A stretch of DNA of 5,167 nucleotides from an uncultured Collinsella sp. GTDB taxonomy: Bacteria > Actinomycetota > Coriobacteriia > Coriobacteriales > Coriobacteriaceae. The stretch's first letter is position 1. Each line of letters opens with the position of its first letter. Location: positions 1 through 5,167 of the forward strand of contig UQKL01000028.1 in NCBI GenBank assembly GCA_900541695.1. Direction: 5' to 3'. Below are positions 1-5,119 of the stretch, piece after piece. A program made the translations under genes and the position numbers. Below the pieces are notes generated by a model, which was given only the letters and a program-made list of their open reading frames with translations, did no database searches and was not told where the DNA came from.

Positions 1-82
1 TTTGTTGTTTAGTCGCTAGAAATCATATGACGGGGCGCGGGCCGTGTTCCGCTATGCGGTTGTCAATTTGCGAAAGATATTA

Positions 83-223
83 TGCGTCACCCGGAAGTGC
101 GGGGAAATCGAAAACCTCCGAGCACAACTCGAATTTTGACGACAAAACCGCAGGTCGTGGAAGGGTAAGACCAAGGTCTGGTCCCCAGATCTCGGTCTTA
201 CCCTGCACTTCCGGATAGACGCA
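83..223. repeat. Nested palindromic intergenic element (MITE/REP-like)
   Basis: The core is a long hairpin. GGGTAAGACCAAGGTCTGG (163-181) pairs with CCAGATCTCGGTCTTACCC (185-203) across a 3-base loop, with 2 mismatches in 19. An outer pair encloses it: CCGGAAGTGC at 91-100 against GCACTTCCGG at 205-214. Beyond that TGCGTC (83-88) pairs with GACGCA (218-223). A smaller hairpin, ACGAC/GTCGT, lies near 139-158. The two short ORFs crossing it read similar peptides on both strands only because of the symmetry, and are not credible genes. I see no transposase and no clear target duplication. It resembles dispersed intergenic repeats that I associate with Collinsella genomes, but I cannot confirm that here. 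It could also act as a bidirectional transcription barrier, although it lacks a T-run directly after the stem. Confidence 0.6.
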
Positions 224-263
224 AAAAAGGCGTTAATGCGCCCGATGCGGACCGTCATATAGA

Positions 264-279
264 GTTGCCAATTGGCAAC
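264..279. promoter_or_regulatory. Palindromic operator 1 (over the -35)
   Basis: GTTGCCAATTGGCAAC is a perfect 16-base palindrome that contains the predicted -35 hexamer. A bound dimer would occlude RNA polymerase. The likely ligand is the helix-turn-helix antitoxin encoded downstream, but this site differs in sequence from operator 2, so another regulator is possible. Confidence 0.5.
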
Positions 280-293
280 AAGACGAATATAGT
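265..293 (+). promoter_or_regulatory. Sigma-70-type promoter of the mqsR-mqsA-secB-like operon
   Basis: TTGCCA (265-270) and TATAGT (288-293) each differ from the consensus by one base and are separated by exactly 17 bases. Transcription would begin near 300, leaving a leader of about 20 bases before the toxin start at 321. Both hexamers lie in or touch palindromes, as expected for an autorepressed toxin-antitoxin promoter. No transcript data are available, so this is a sequence prediction. Confidence 0.6.
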
Positions 294-310
294 TAGCATT
301 ATGCTAACTA
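290..310. promoter_or_regulatory. Palindromic operator 2 (over the -10 and start site)
   Basis: The arms TAGTTAGCAT and ATGCTAACTA are perfect inverted repeats around a single central T (position 300). The site covers most of the -10 hexamer and the predicted transcription start, and ends where the Shine-Dalgarno AAGGGG (310-315) begins. MqsA-family antitoxins are known to repress their own operons by binding palindromes. This is the strongest candidate operator in the window. Confidence 0.6.
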
Positions 311-320
311 AGGGGTGGTT

Positions 321-668
321 ATGAATCGAACCAAGCTCCGACCGACATATTCACTTGACGAAGCGAAGTCTTTGGCTCGCTCGGGAAAGATGATTGTAAA
401 TGGTAGGGTGCGCAGACACCTGATGAATCAGTTTGGTTATTTGGACATCGATCATTTCCTTGCTGACCTATTTGATTATCTGAAGCCTGATGATTTTAGA
501 AAATCCATCGCGCTCGATATGGATGGGCCTCTGCATGATGTTTACGCAGATGTCTACGTGTGCCGAGGTTTTGAATGCGAGGATTGGTACGTTAAGTTTT
601 CAATTGATTCCGAAGGAAATGCACATTTAAACGTTTTGTCTGCGAACATCGATGGATACATTCATTAA
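321..668 (+). CDS. mqsR: MqsR-family toxin (mRNA interferase)
   Basis: A 115-residue protein, close to E. coli MqsR (98). MqsR proteins are RelE-fold ribonucleases that cut mRNA, mainly at GC-containing sites, and are blocked by MqsA. The sequence follows the family pattern: an N-terminal SLDEAKSLARSGK helix (11-23), LKPDDFRKS (54-62, matching the family's L..xDFYKS), LHDVYADVY (71-79, matching WQDVYRP) and WYVKFSI (89-95, matching the lYlKi strand). From memory, the E. coli active site uses Lys56, Gln68, Tyr81 and Lys96. Here K61 and Y90 are kept, Gln becomes H72, and the C-terminal lysine has no clear match. ATG 321 is preferred over GTG 315 because AAGGGG (310-315) sits 5 bases upstream of it. 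The toxin-first order matches mqsRA. Family assignment is by motif reading only. Confidence 0.75.
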   Translation: MNRTKLRPTYSLDEAKSLARSGKMIVNGRVRRHLMNQFGYLDIDHFLADLFDYLKPDDFRKSIALDMDGPLHDVYADVYVCRGFECEDWYVKFSIDSEGNAHLNVLSANIDGYIH

Positions 669-678
669 AGGAGGAGTC

Positions 679-1191
679 ATGCGTTGCATGGAATGCGGCA
701 AAGAAATGCAATTTACCACGGCGCCAATGACTGAAATTTACCGTGGAGAGAAAATTACCGTAAAAGGAATTGAGCATTATGTTTGCGAGTGCGGCAACGA
801 TGAAATGACTGTTGCAGAGGCGACTAAGCTCGCCCATGCACTTGCCGCGCAATACGCCAAGGCTCATGAGCTTCTATCTCCCTCGGAAATAAAGCATTTG
901 CGCTCAGATCTCGGCTTAACACAGCATGATTTTGAGTCGGTCTTAGGTGTTTCGAAGCCCACGGCCTCTCGTTGGGAGAACGGCGCATCGCAACAATCTA
1001 TTACTGCCAATACCCTTATGAGGCTCATTCGCGATGTTCCTGAGGTCCGCAGATATCTCGGCTTGTCTCCTCATGAGAGGAGTGCAAGTCTTAGCTCGTC
1101 GCTTTTGTCTGTAATACCAGGAGGAAAAGTTCCTGCTTATAGGGATTCTGATCCTTTGGTTGATGAGAATCTCTTCCGATTGGAGATGTAA
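679..1191 (+). CDS. mqsA: MqsA-family antitoxin with HTH domain and C-terminal extension
   Basis: A 170-residue protein, against 131 for E. coli MqsA. The N-terminal YgiT-like zinc domain has CMEC (C3, C6) and a second pair, CEC (C36, C38), which is CxC where the family usually has CxxC. The YRGEKITVKGIEHYVC segment (21-36) is typical of MqsA. A Xre-type helix-turn-helix spans about 67-127, with GLTQ (79-82) and SRWENG (97-102), where R98 matches a DNA-contacting arginine. Residues about 128-170 extend beyond the E. coli protein and may be the chaperone-addiction tail of TAC antitoxins. ATG 679 is chosen because AAGGAGG (668-674) lies 4 bases upstream; this site overlaps the toxin stop, so the two genes are coupled. 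Expected roles are to bind and neutralise MqsR and to repress the promoter through the upstream palindromes. Confidence 0.8.
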   Translation: MRCMECGKEMQFTTAPMTEIYRGEKITVKGIEHYVCECGNDEMTVAEATKLAHALAAQYAKAHELLSPSEIKHLRSDLGLTQHDFESVLGVSKPTASRWENGASQQSITANTLMRLIRDVPEVRRYLGLSPHERSASLSSSLLSVIPGGKVPAYRDSDPLVDENLFRLEM

Positions 1192-1617
1192 ATGGACTCT
1201 CTGAAGAAGCAGCGCATTGAGTCTTCATCGATTACATGCATGTCTAAAAAAGTCGACAGGTTTTCATTTGATGGCGGAATGACCCCTAAGGAGGGAGTTA
1301 ATAAGTCAGACGGTGAGTTTAACGTTAGAAATGACATAACGAATGCCTTCACTGATGAAAATGGAGCTAGATTTCGGCAGCTCAACCTCGTCATAGAGCT
1401 CATTCCCAGCGATGAGGGGCACTATTACCGTTCCGAAATATCCGTGTCCGGTATCTATCGTGCTCCGTCTGATTTAGACGACGAAGCATTTGATAGGGAG
1501 GCTCTTAGCTTCGGCATGCAAGACCTGTATTCCTACGCAAGGGGCATTATTGAAAATGTCGCTGCTGGTGGAGTATGGGGGCCGCTTTATCTGCCACAGA
1601 TTGGATTCACTATTTAG
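1192..1617 (+). CDS. SecB-like chaperone (TAC system)
   Basis: A 141-residue protein resembling SecB-family export chaperones. Residues 61-90 read as SecB-type beta strands: FRQLNLVIEL, then YYRSEISVSGIYRA. The C-terminus is diagnostic: LYSYARGIIENVAAGG (112-127), then LPQIGF (134-139), like the SecB LFPYAREcI...G..P.l.LaPvnF ending. The ATG follows the antitoxin stop with no gap (TAAATG), with GGAG (1182-1185) 6 bases upstream, so it is translationally coupled. In M. tuberculosis, the SecB-like Rv1957 sits after the HigB1-HigA1 toxin-antitoxin pair and stabilises the antitoxin. The same role is inferred here for MqsA. A general export role is less likely, because canonical SecB is typical of Proteobacteria rather than Gram-positives. 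The first 40 or so residues show no recognisable motif. Confidence 0.75.
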   Translation: MDSLKKQRIESSSITCMSKKVDRFSFDGGMTPKEGVNKSDGEFNVRNDITNAFTDENGARFRQLNLVIELIPSDEGHYYRSEISVSGIYRAPSDLDDEAFDREALSFGMQDLYSYARGIIENVAAGGVWGPLYLPQIGFTI

Positions 1618-1622
1618 TTCTC

Positions 1623-1718
1623 ATGGCCCCCACATCCTCTAAAAAAGTTCTTAAAACAGCCTTAAAGGCGCTCCAGCTCGCGTTGGCAGCGTACAATGCG
1701 CATGTTTTGCATGATTGA
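1623..1718 (+). CDS. Possible 31-aa amphipathic small protein
   Basis: ATG at 1623, five bases after the SecB-like stop, opens 31 codons ending at TGA 1716-1718. The peptide begins MAPTSSKKVLKTALKALQ and continues Ala/Leu-rich. Residues 7-24 form a plausible amphipathic helix, with K7, K8, K11, K15 and Q18 on one side and V9, L10, A13, L14, L17, L21 and Y24 on the other. There is no Shine-Dalgarno, so translation would depend on coupling to the upstream stop. I recognise no family. It may be chance, or the remnant of a longer gene cut when the toxin-antitoxin module was inserted. Confidence 0.22.
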   Translation: MAPTSSKKVLKTALKALQLALAAYNAHVLHD

Positions 1719-1727
1719 AATCTGATG

Positions 1728-1735
1728 AAGGGGAG
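1728..1735 (+). promoter_or_regulatory. Ribosome binding site setting the pelD start
   Basis: AAGGGGAG ends 6 bases before ATG 1742. It decides the start in favour of 1742 over the in-frame TTG at 1715, which has no such site. The downstream start also places the VLVVG strand right at the N-terminus, as expected for a Rossmann fold. Confidence 0.7.
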
Positions 1736-1741
1736 TACGCC

Positions 1742-3778
1742 ATGGAGGTGCTGGTTGTTGGCAACACCGCATATGTTGACGATGACTTTTGTGCCAAGGC
1801 GTTCCCCGGGGACCACGTTAAGGTCGTCGCTGCCGCGGAAGCGCGCCGCGATGAGCCGTCGCCCCATGCCTCGTGGAAAGAGCTTCTGCAACACCTGGAT
1901 CAGGCCTATGAGTTCGACCGCGTGGTCTACCTTTCTAATTACCTTACCCCGCATATCGATAGCGTGGGCGATATCGAGCTGCTGCGTTCGGTCTTTCGCG
2001 CGTGCATGGGTCGCCGGATCCAGCTGTTGTATATAGCAGGTCCCGCAGGTGCCGAGGGTGCCGCCGATGCCGCGGGGCGAACGGGCAAGGGCATTATCGC
2101 GCACGCAGCCAACGACCTGTGCCGCTACTACGCTGCTCGCGAGGGCGTTCAGACCAAGATCCTGCGCGTGCCCTTCCTGTACACTGCCTCCGCCGCGCTG
2201 GAAGATCCGTTTTTGGTGCCGTTGTTCGATGCGTGCTCAACCGGATCGGTTGCTCTGCAGGGCGCGGAGGATGCGGCGTTTCCCCTGCTGTGCGCCGAGG
2301 AACTCGCGGTGCTGATTCGCCGCATCTTTGATAGCTGGGATGCCTCTTTTGAGACGCTCGACGTTGCCGATGCCTTCCATCACACGGCGGGTGAAGTGGG
2401 CGAGGCCCTTCAGGCGCTGTTCCCAGGGCTCTCAGTTGCCTATGGTGATTCTGCCGGCTACGCCCTGCCCGCCAGCGACGTCGTTCGCGTGCGCTATGGC
2501 TGGTTTCAGCGCTACGACTTGCTGCGCGATCTTTCGACCATTCAAACGCGTTGGGATGCCGGCCGCGCAAAGAAGGTCAACCCCTTGCGCGCCGCCATCG
2601 ACCGCATCCAAATGCGCACCCTGCCTATTAAATGCCTGGAGACGGCAGCCGCCTGGGTCCTGTTCGAGGTGCTTGAGCATCTGTTCTCCCAATCGGCCCA
2701 GCTCAACGTGCTCGATTATCGCCTACTCTACGTGGTGCTGATCGGCACGCTGTATGGCTTGGACTTTGGCCTGGTTGCGGCGCTGCTGGCGTCGGTGGGT
2801 TTGGCCGCGAGCTACTTTACTCAGTACGGCTATACCTTCCAGGGCCTGTTCTACGAGCCGTCCAACTGGCTGCCGTTTATTGCGTACTTTGTGGTGGGTG
2901 CCGTGTGCGGCTATGTGCAGCTGCGCAACAGCGAAGCCATCAGGGCGGAGCGCGATCAAAACGAGCTCGTGCGCAACCGCAATACGTTCCTTACGCAGCT
3001 CTATCACGACGCTATTGAGGACAAGCGCGCGTACAGGCGCCAGATCGTGGGTCGCCACGACAGCTTTGGCAAGATCTTTGCCGTGACGCAGGAGCTCGAC
3101 GTGCTCAACCCACGCGACATCTATCGCAAGTGCTGCGAGCTTCTGGGCGAGATTCTCGAGAACGATTCGGTGGCGATCTACCATGTTTCGGGCGGGGCAT
3201 TTGCACGCCTGGTGGCTGCAAGTCCCGCGATTGCCGAAGATGCCGCACGCTCGCTCACGCTTGAGCAGCTTGCACCTCTTTTGGGCGACGGGGGTCGTTC
3301 GAACCTGTGGGTGAACCGCGAGCTGACGCCGGGGCTTCCCATGTTTGGATACACGATCGAGCGCGACGGGGCACCCGCCGTGTTGATCTTTGTGCGTAGC
3401 GCGGCCGAAAACCAAATGACCCTTTATTATCAAAACCTGTTCCGCATCTTGTGCGGCCTGGTCGAAAGCGCGCTGGGCCGTGCCTTTGACTATGAGGCGG
3501 TGGCGCAGGATAAACGCTGCGTTGACGGCACTTGCGTGCTCAAGCAGGCTGCCTTTGGCCAAGAGCTCGCGGCGGAGCAGGCGCTGGCAGATAGCAAGAT
3601 GGGGAGTTTTTTGCTCCTGCGCGTGGTGCCGGGCATGGAGCCTGTCGGCGAGCTTGTGGGCGCAATTGGGTCGGCAATTCGCGAGAGCGACGCGGCGGGC
3701 TTGGTCAACGGCGACGTGCTCTACCTGCTTATGCGCCAGGCAAAGGCGTGCGATCTGCCATTATCCGCGAGCGCCTGA
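1742..3778 (+). CDS. pelD: PelD-like c-di-GMP receptor with N-terminal SDR domain, C-terminus frameshifted
   Basis: A 678-residue membrane protein as read; about 712 if the frameshift is repaired. Residues 1-240 look like an extended SDR (epimerase) Rossmann domain: MEVLVVG, VVYLSN and KILRVPFLYT. However, the glycine motif is degenerate (VVGNTAYV) and no YxxxK is seen, so it is probably non-catalytic. Four membrane helices follow (about 301-318, 327-341, 343-360, 376-395), then a charged, possibly coiled linker (396-440), a GAF-like domain (441-575) and a GGDEF-like domain (590-end). The GGDEF motif is replaced by NGDVL (656-660), while the I-site RESD (R647-D650) lies at the canonical spacing. 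In P. aeruginosa, PelD is a membrane c-di-GMP receptor with the same TM-GAF-degenerate GGDEF layout, and it activates Pel synthesis with PelE, PelF and PelG. Reading frame is lost near 3755 and stops at 3776-3778. Confidence 0.8.
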   Translation: MEVLVVGNTAYVDDDFCAKAFPGDHVKVVAAAEARRDEPSPHASWKELLQHLDQAYEFDRVVYLSNYLTPHIDSVGDIELLRSVFRACMGRRIQLLYIAGPAGAEGAADAAGRTGKGIIAHAANDLCRYYAAREGVQTKILRVPFLYTASAALEDPFLVPLFDACSTGSVALQGAEDAAFPLLCAEELAVLIRRIFDSWDASFETLDVADAFHHTAGEVGEALQALFPGLSVAYGDSAGYALPASDVVRVRYGWFQRYDLLRDLSTIQTRWDAGRAKKVNPLRAAIDRIQMRTLPIKCLETAAAWVLFEVLEHLFSQSAQLNVLDYRLLYVVLIGTLYGLDFGLVAALLASVGLAASYFTQYGYTFQGLFYEPSNWLPFIAYFVVGAVCGYVQLRNSEAIRAERDQNELVRNRNTFLTQLYHDAIEDKRAYRRQIVGRHDSFGKIFAVTQELDVLNPRDIYRKCCELLGEILENDSVAIYHVSGGAFARLVAASPAIAEDAARSLTLEQLAPLLGDGGRSNLWVNRELTPGLPMFGYTIERDGAPAVLIFVRSAAENQMTLYYQNLFRILCGLVESALGRAFDYEAVAQDKRCVDGTCVLKQAAFGQELAAEQALADSKMGSFLLLRVVPGMEPVGELVGAIGSAIRESDAAGLVNGDVLYLLMRQAKACDLPLSASA

Positions 3779-3879
3779 GTGCAAAGCAGATTGCGGTGGA
3801 GCCCGTCGACGGCGAGGACATCGTGGCGTTGCTGCAGTACATCTCTTACACCGGTGACGGTGAGGGGGGTGCCGCTTGA
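3755..3879 (+). other. pelD: Displaced C-terminal coding segment of pelD
   Basis: In the frame of 3760 the sequence encodes IIRERLSAKQIAVEPVDGED and on through LLQYISYTGDGEGGAA, stopping at TGA 3877-3879. This reads as the natural end of the GGDEF-like domain. Adding one base after GAT 3752-3754 (for example GAT-GCT-GCC-ATT) joins it smoothly to MRQAKACD. The restored stop overlaps the pelE start as TTGA, which matches the tight packing of this operon. The simplest reading is a one-base deletion, either real or a sequencing error. Confidence 0.75.
3862..3869 (+). promoter_or_regulatory. Ribosome binding site for pelE TTG start
   Basis: GAGGGGGG lies inside the displaced end of pelD, 6 bases before TTG 3876. 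It supports use of the unusual TTG start; the next in-frame ATG would cut into the first membrane helix. Confidence 0.6.
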
Positions 3880-4781
3880 TCTCGCTTGTCGTTGCTGCCG
3901 TCTTGCTGCTGATTCATGCGCTGGTTTGCCTGATGCTGTGGACGCTCATGAAGCTGGGCCTGCTGCCGGTGCGCGGACACATGCTGGCTGTGATAGTGCT
4001 GGTGCCGCTGTGGGGCCCGTTGCTGGTGGTTCTGCTATCGGTCCGCAGCGCGGTGTTTGGCGAGGGGCTGAAAGAGTCTGCGCTGGAGTCGCTGCGCTTC
4101 AACGATGACCTGCATCGTAGTATGTCGGTACCGAGTGGTGAGGACGATGCAGGCGTAGTGCCGCTCGAGGAGGCGCTCATCGTCAACGACCCGGCATACC
4201 GGCGCCGCCTAATGCTTTCCATGCTCACCGAGGAGCCCGACGCGTACCTGGCGCAGCTGCAGGCGGCTAAGCTTAACGACGACGTTGAGGTGGCGCACTA
4301 TGCCGCGACGGCGGTGGCGCAGATCTCCAAGGAGTCTGACCTTAAACTGCAGCAGTTGGAACGTGCTTTTAAGACCGACCCGAGCGCGCAAAACCTCAAC
4401 GAATACTGCGATTATCTTGGTGAATACTTGGGCTCGGGCTTGGCTGAGGGGCACGTGGCTCAGATTCAGCGCCAACAGTACGCGCGCCTGCTTGCGCGTC
4501 GCTGCGAACGCGAGGATACCCTTAAGCTGCGCATTCGATACGCGACGGCGCTGGCCGATGTCGGACAGATCGACGAGGCGCAGACCGTGACCGACCAGCT
4601 GGTGCTCGACGTGCCCGAGGAGCAGGAGGTTTGGATGCTTTGCCTGCGCCTGGCGGTGATGCGCCGCGACGGTGACGAGGTCCACCGTGTGATCGACGCG
4701 ATCGACAATCAGCATGTGTATTTGAGTGCCGCCAACCGCGAACAGTTGGCGTTTTGGCGCGACGGGGAGGAGGCCAGATGA
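3876..4781 (+). CDS. pelE: PelE-like membrane protein with helical (TPR-like) repeats
   Basis: A 301-residue protein, near P. aeruginosa PelE (about 329). Residues 2-27 and 34-60 are two hydrophobic helices (VVAAVLLLIHALVCLMLW; MLAVIVLVPLWGPLLVVLL). After an acidic linker (about 80-92), the soluble part is almost all helix. It shows TPR-like pairs such as DVEVAHYAATAVAQIS and, near the end, LRIRYATALADVGQIDEAQ, followed by VWMLCLRLAVMRRDGDE. In Pseudomonas, PelE forms an inner-membrane complex with PelD, PelF and PelG; the helical repeats presumably mediate binding. The TTG start overlaps the restored pelD stop (TTGA) and its own stop overlaps the next ATG (ATGA), so translation is coupled on both sides. 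Assignment rests on topology, length and position next to pelD rather than on a catalytic motif. Confidence 0.75.
   Translation: MISLVVAAVLLLIHALVCLMLWTLMKLGLLPVRGHMLAVIVLVPLWGPLLVVLLSVRSAVFGEGLKESALESLRFNDDLHRSMSVPSGEDDAGVVPLEEALIVNDPAYRRRLMLSMLTEEPDAYLAQLQAAKLNDDVEVAHYAATAVAQISKESDLKLQQLERAFKTDPSAQNLNEYCDYLGEYLGSGLAEGHVAQIQRQQYARLLARRCEREDTLKLRIRYATALADVGQIDEAQTVTDQLVLDVPEEQEVWMLCLRLAVMRRDGDEVHRVIDAIDNQHVYLSAANREQLAFWRDGEEAR
4764..4773 (+). promoter_or_regulatory. Ribosome binding site for the third pel gene
   Basis: GGGGAGGAGG inside the last codons of pelE ends 4 bases before ATG 4778. It selects that ATG over the in-frame ATG at 4754, which lies upstream of it and deep inside pelE. Confidence 0.65.
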
Positions 4782-5119
4782 GCGTGGTGCAACATATCCG
4801 CGACCGTGCAGACCGCTTTCGTTGGATGGGGCTGCTCGTAGTGTGGGCTGTTTTTATCGTCATGGCCGCCGTGCTGCTGATCGAACGCGCCGGCGTGCAG
4901 TACAGCGCTGGACAGCACAAGCTGGGCATGCTCGCCGCCAACGACGCGGTGCCGGCCTCCTCGGCAATCTTTGGCCAAAAGCCCACGTGCCTGGTCATTA
5001 CCGACTCGGACCAAGATAGCGTCGACGACGTTAAAGACCAGTTCGACCAGATCCTGCTCGACATGAAGATCGCGCACCGCGACGTGGACCGGTACCGTCA
5101 AGATTCTTTCGCAAATTGA
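4778..5119 (+). CDS. Truncated N-terminus of a membrane-anchored DUF2194/PelA-deacetylase-type protein
   Basis: Only 113 residues are read. One N-terminal membrane helix spans about 17-35 (MGLLVVWAVFIVMAAVLLIE), after a basic cytoplasmic stretch that gives an anchor with the bulk outside. The following part contains CLVITDSDQDS (71-81) and a helix, VDDVKDQFDQILLDMKIAH, resembling the start of an alpha/beta domain. In Gram-positive pel clusters, the gene after pelE encodes the PelA-type polysaccharide deacetylase, often annotated DUF2194; I assign it mostly by position and topology. That family is several hundred residues long. The ORF stops after HRDVDRYRQDSFAN in sequence that looks foreign, so the gene is cut by a deletion, a rearrangement or a contig-end artefact. 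Confidence 0.5.
   Translation: MSVVQHIRDRADRFRWMGLLVVWAVFIVMAAVLLIERAGVQYSAGQHKLGMLAANDAVPASSAIFGQKPTCLVITDSDQDSVDDVKDQFDQILLDMKIAHRDVDRYRQDSFAN

Larger units (their letters stand above)
1..320. other. Non-coding 5' region
   Basis: No convincing gene lies in this stretch. Bases 1-82 show no ORF with a ribosome site and no recognisable RNA. Bases 83-223 are the palindromic element. Bases 224-260 show nothing I can name. Bases 264-310 are the promoter and operators of the toxin-antitoxin operon. The upstream neighbour of the operon is therefore unknown. Confidence 0.6.

Noticed and set aside
163..203. Rho-independent terminator
   Set aside because: The stem is strong, but no T-run follows it on either strand; the nearest A/T run is the A6 stretch at 223-228, outside the element.
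27..258. Overlapping ORFs of 63 and 68 codons on opposite strands in the 5' region
   Set aside because: They lie across the palindromic element, have no convincing ribosome sites, and read similar peptides on both strands only because of the inverted symmetry.
1683..1697. TTGGCA and TACAAT as a pelD promoter
   Set aside because: The hexamers are only 3 bases apart, and no acceptable -35 sits 16-18 bases before TACAAT, so I could not support a promoter here.
1715..1741. TTG 1715 as the start of pelD
   Set aside because: It lacks a ribosome site, and ATG 1742 has AAGGGGAG at ideal spacing and begins directly with the Rossmann strand.
1610..2104. Reverse-strand ORF of 164 codons over the pelD start, and other long antisense ORFs inside pel genes
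   Set aside because: These are shadows of GC-rich coding sequence. The plus-strand genes have domain structure, ribosome sites and coupled starts.
5092..5105. Short resemblance of GGTACCGTCAAG to the antisense of 16S rRNA
   Set aside because: Only about a dozen bases match, and the flanks do not follow rRNA sequence, so chance is the better explanation.
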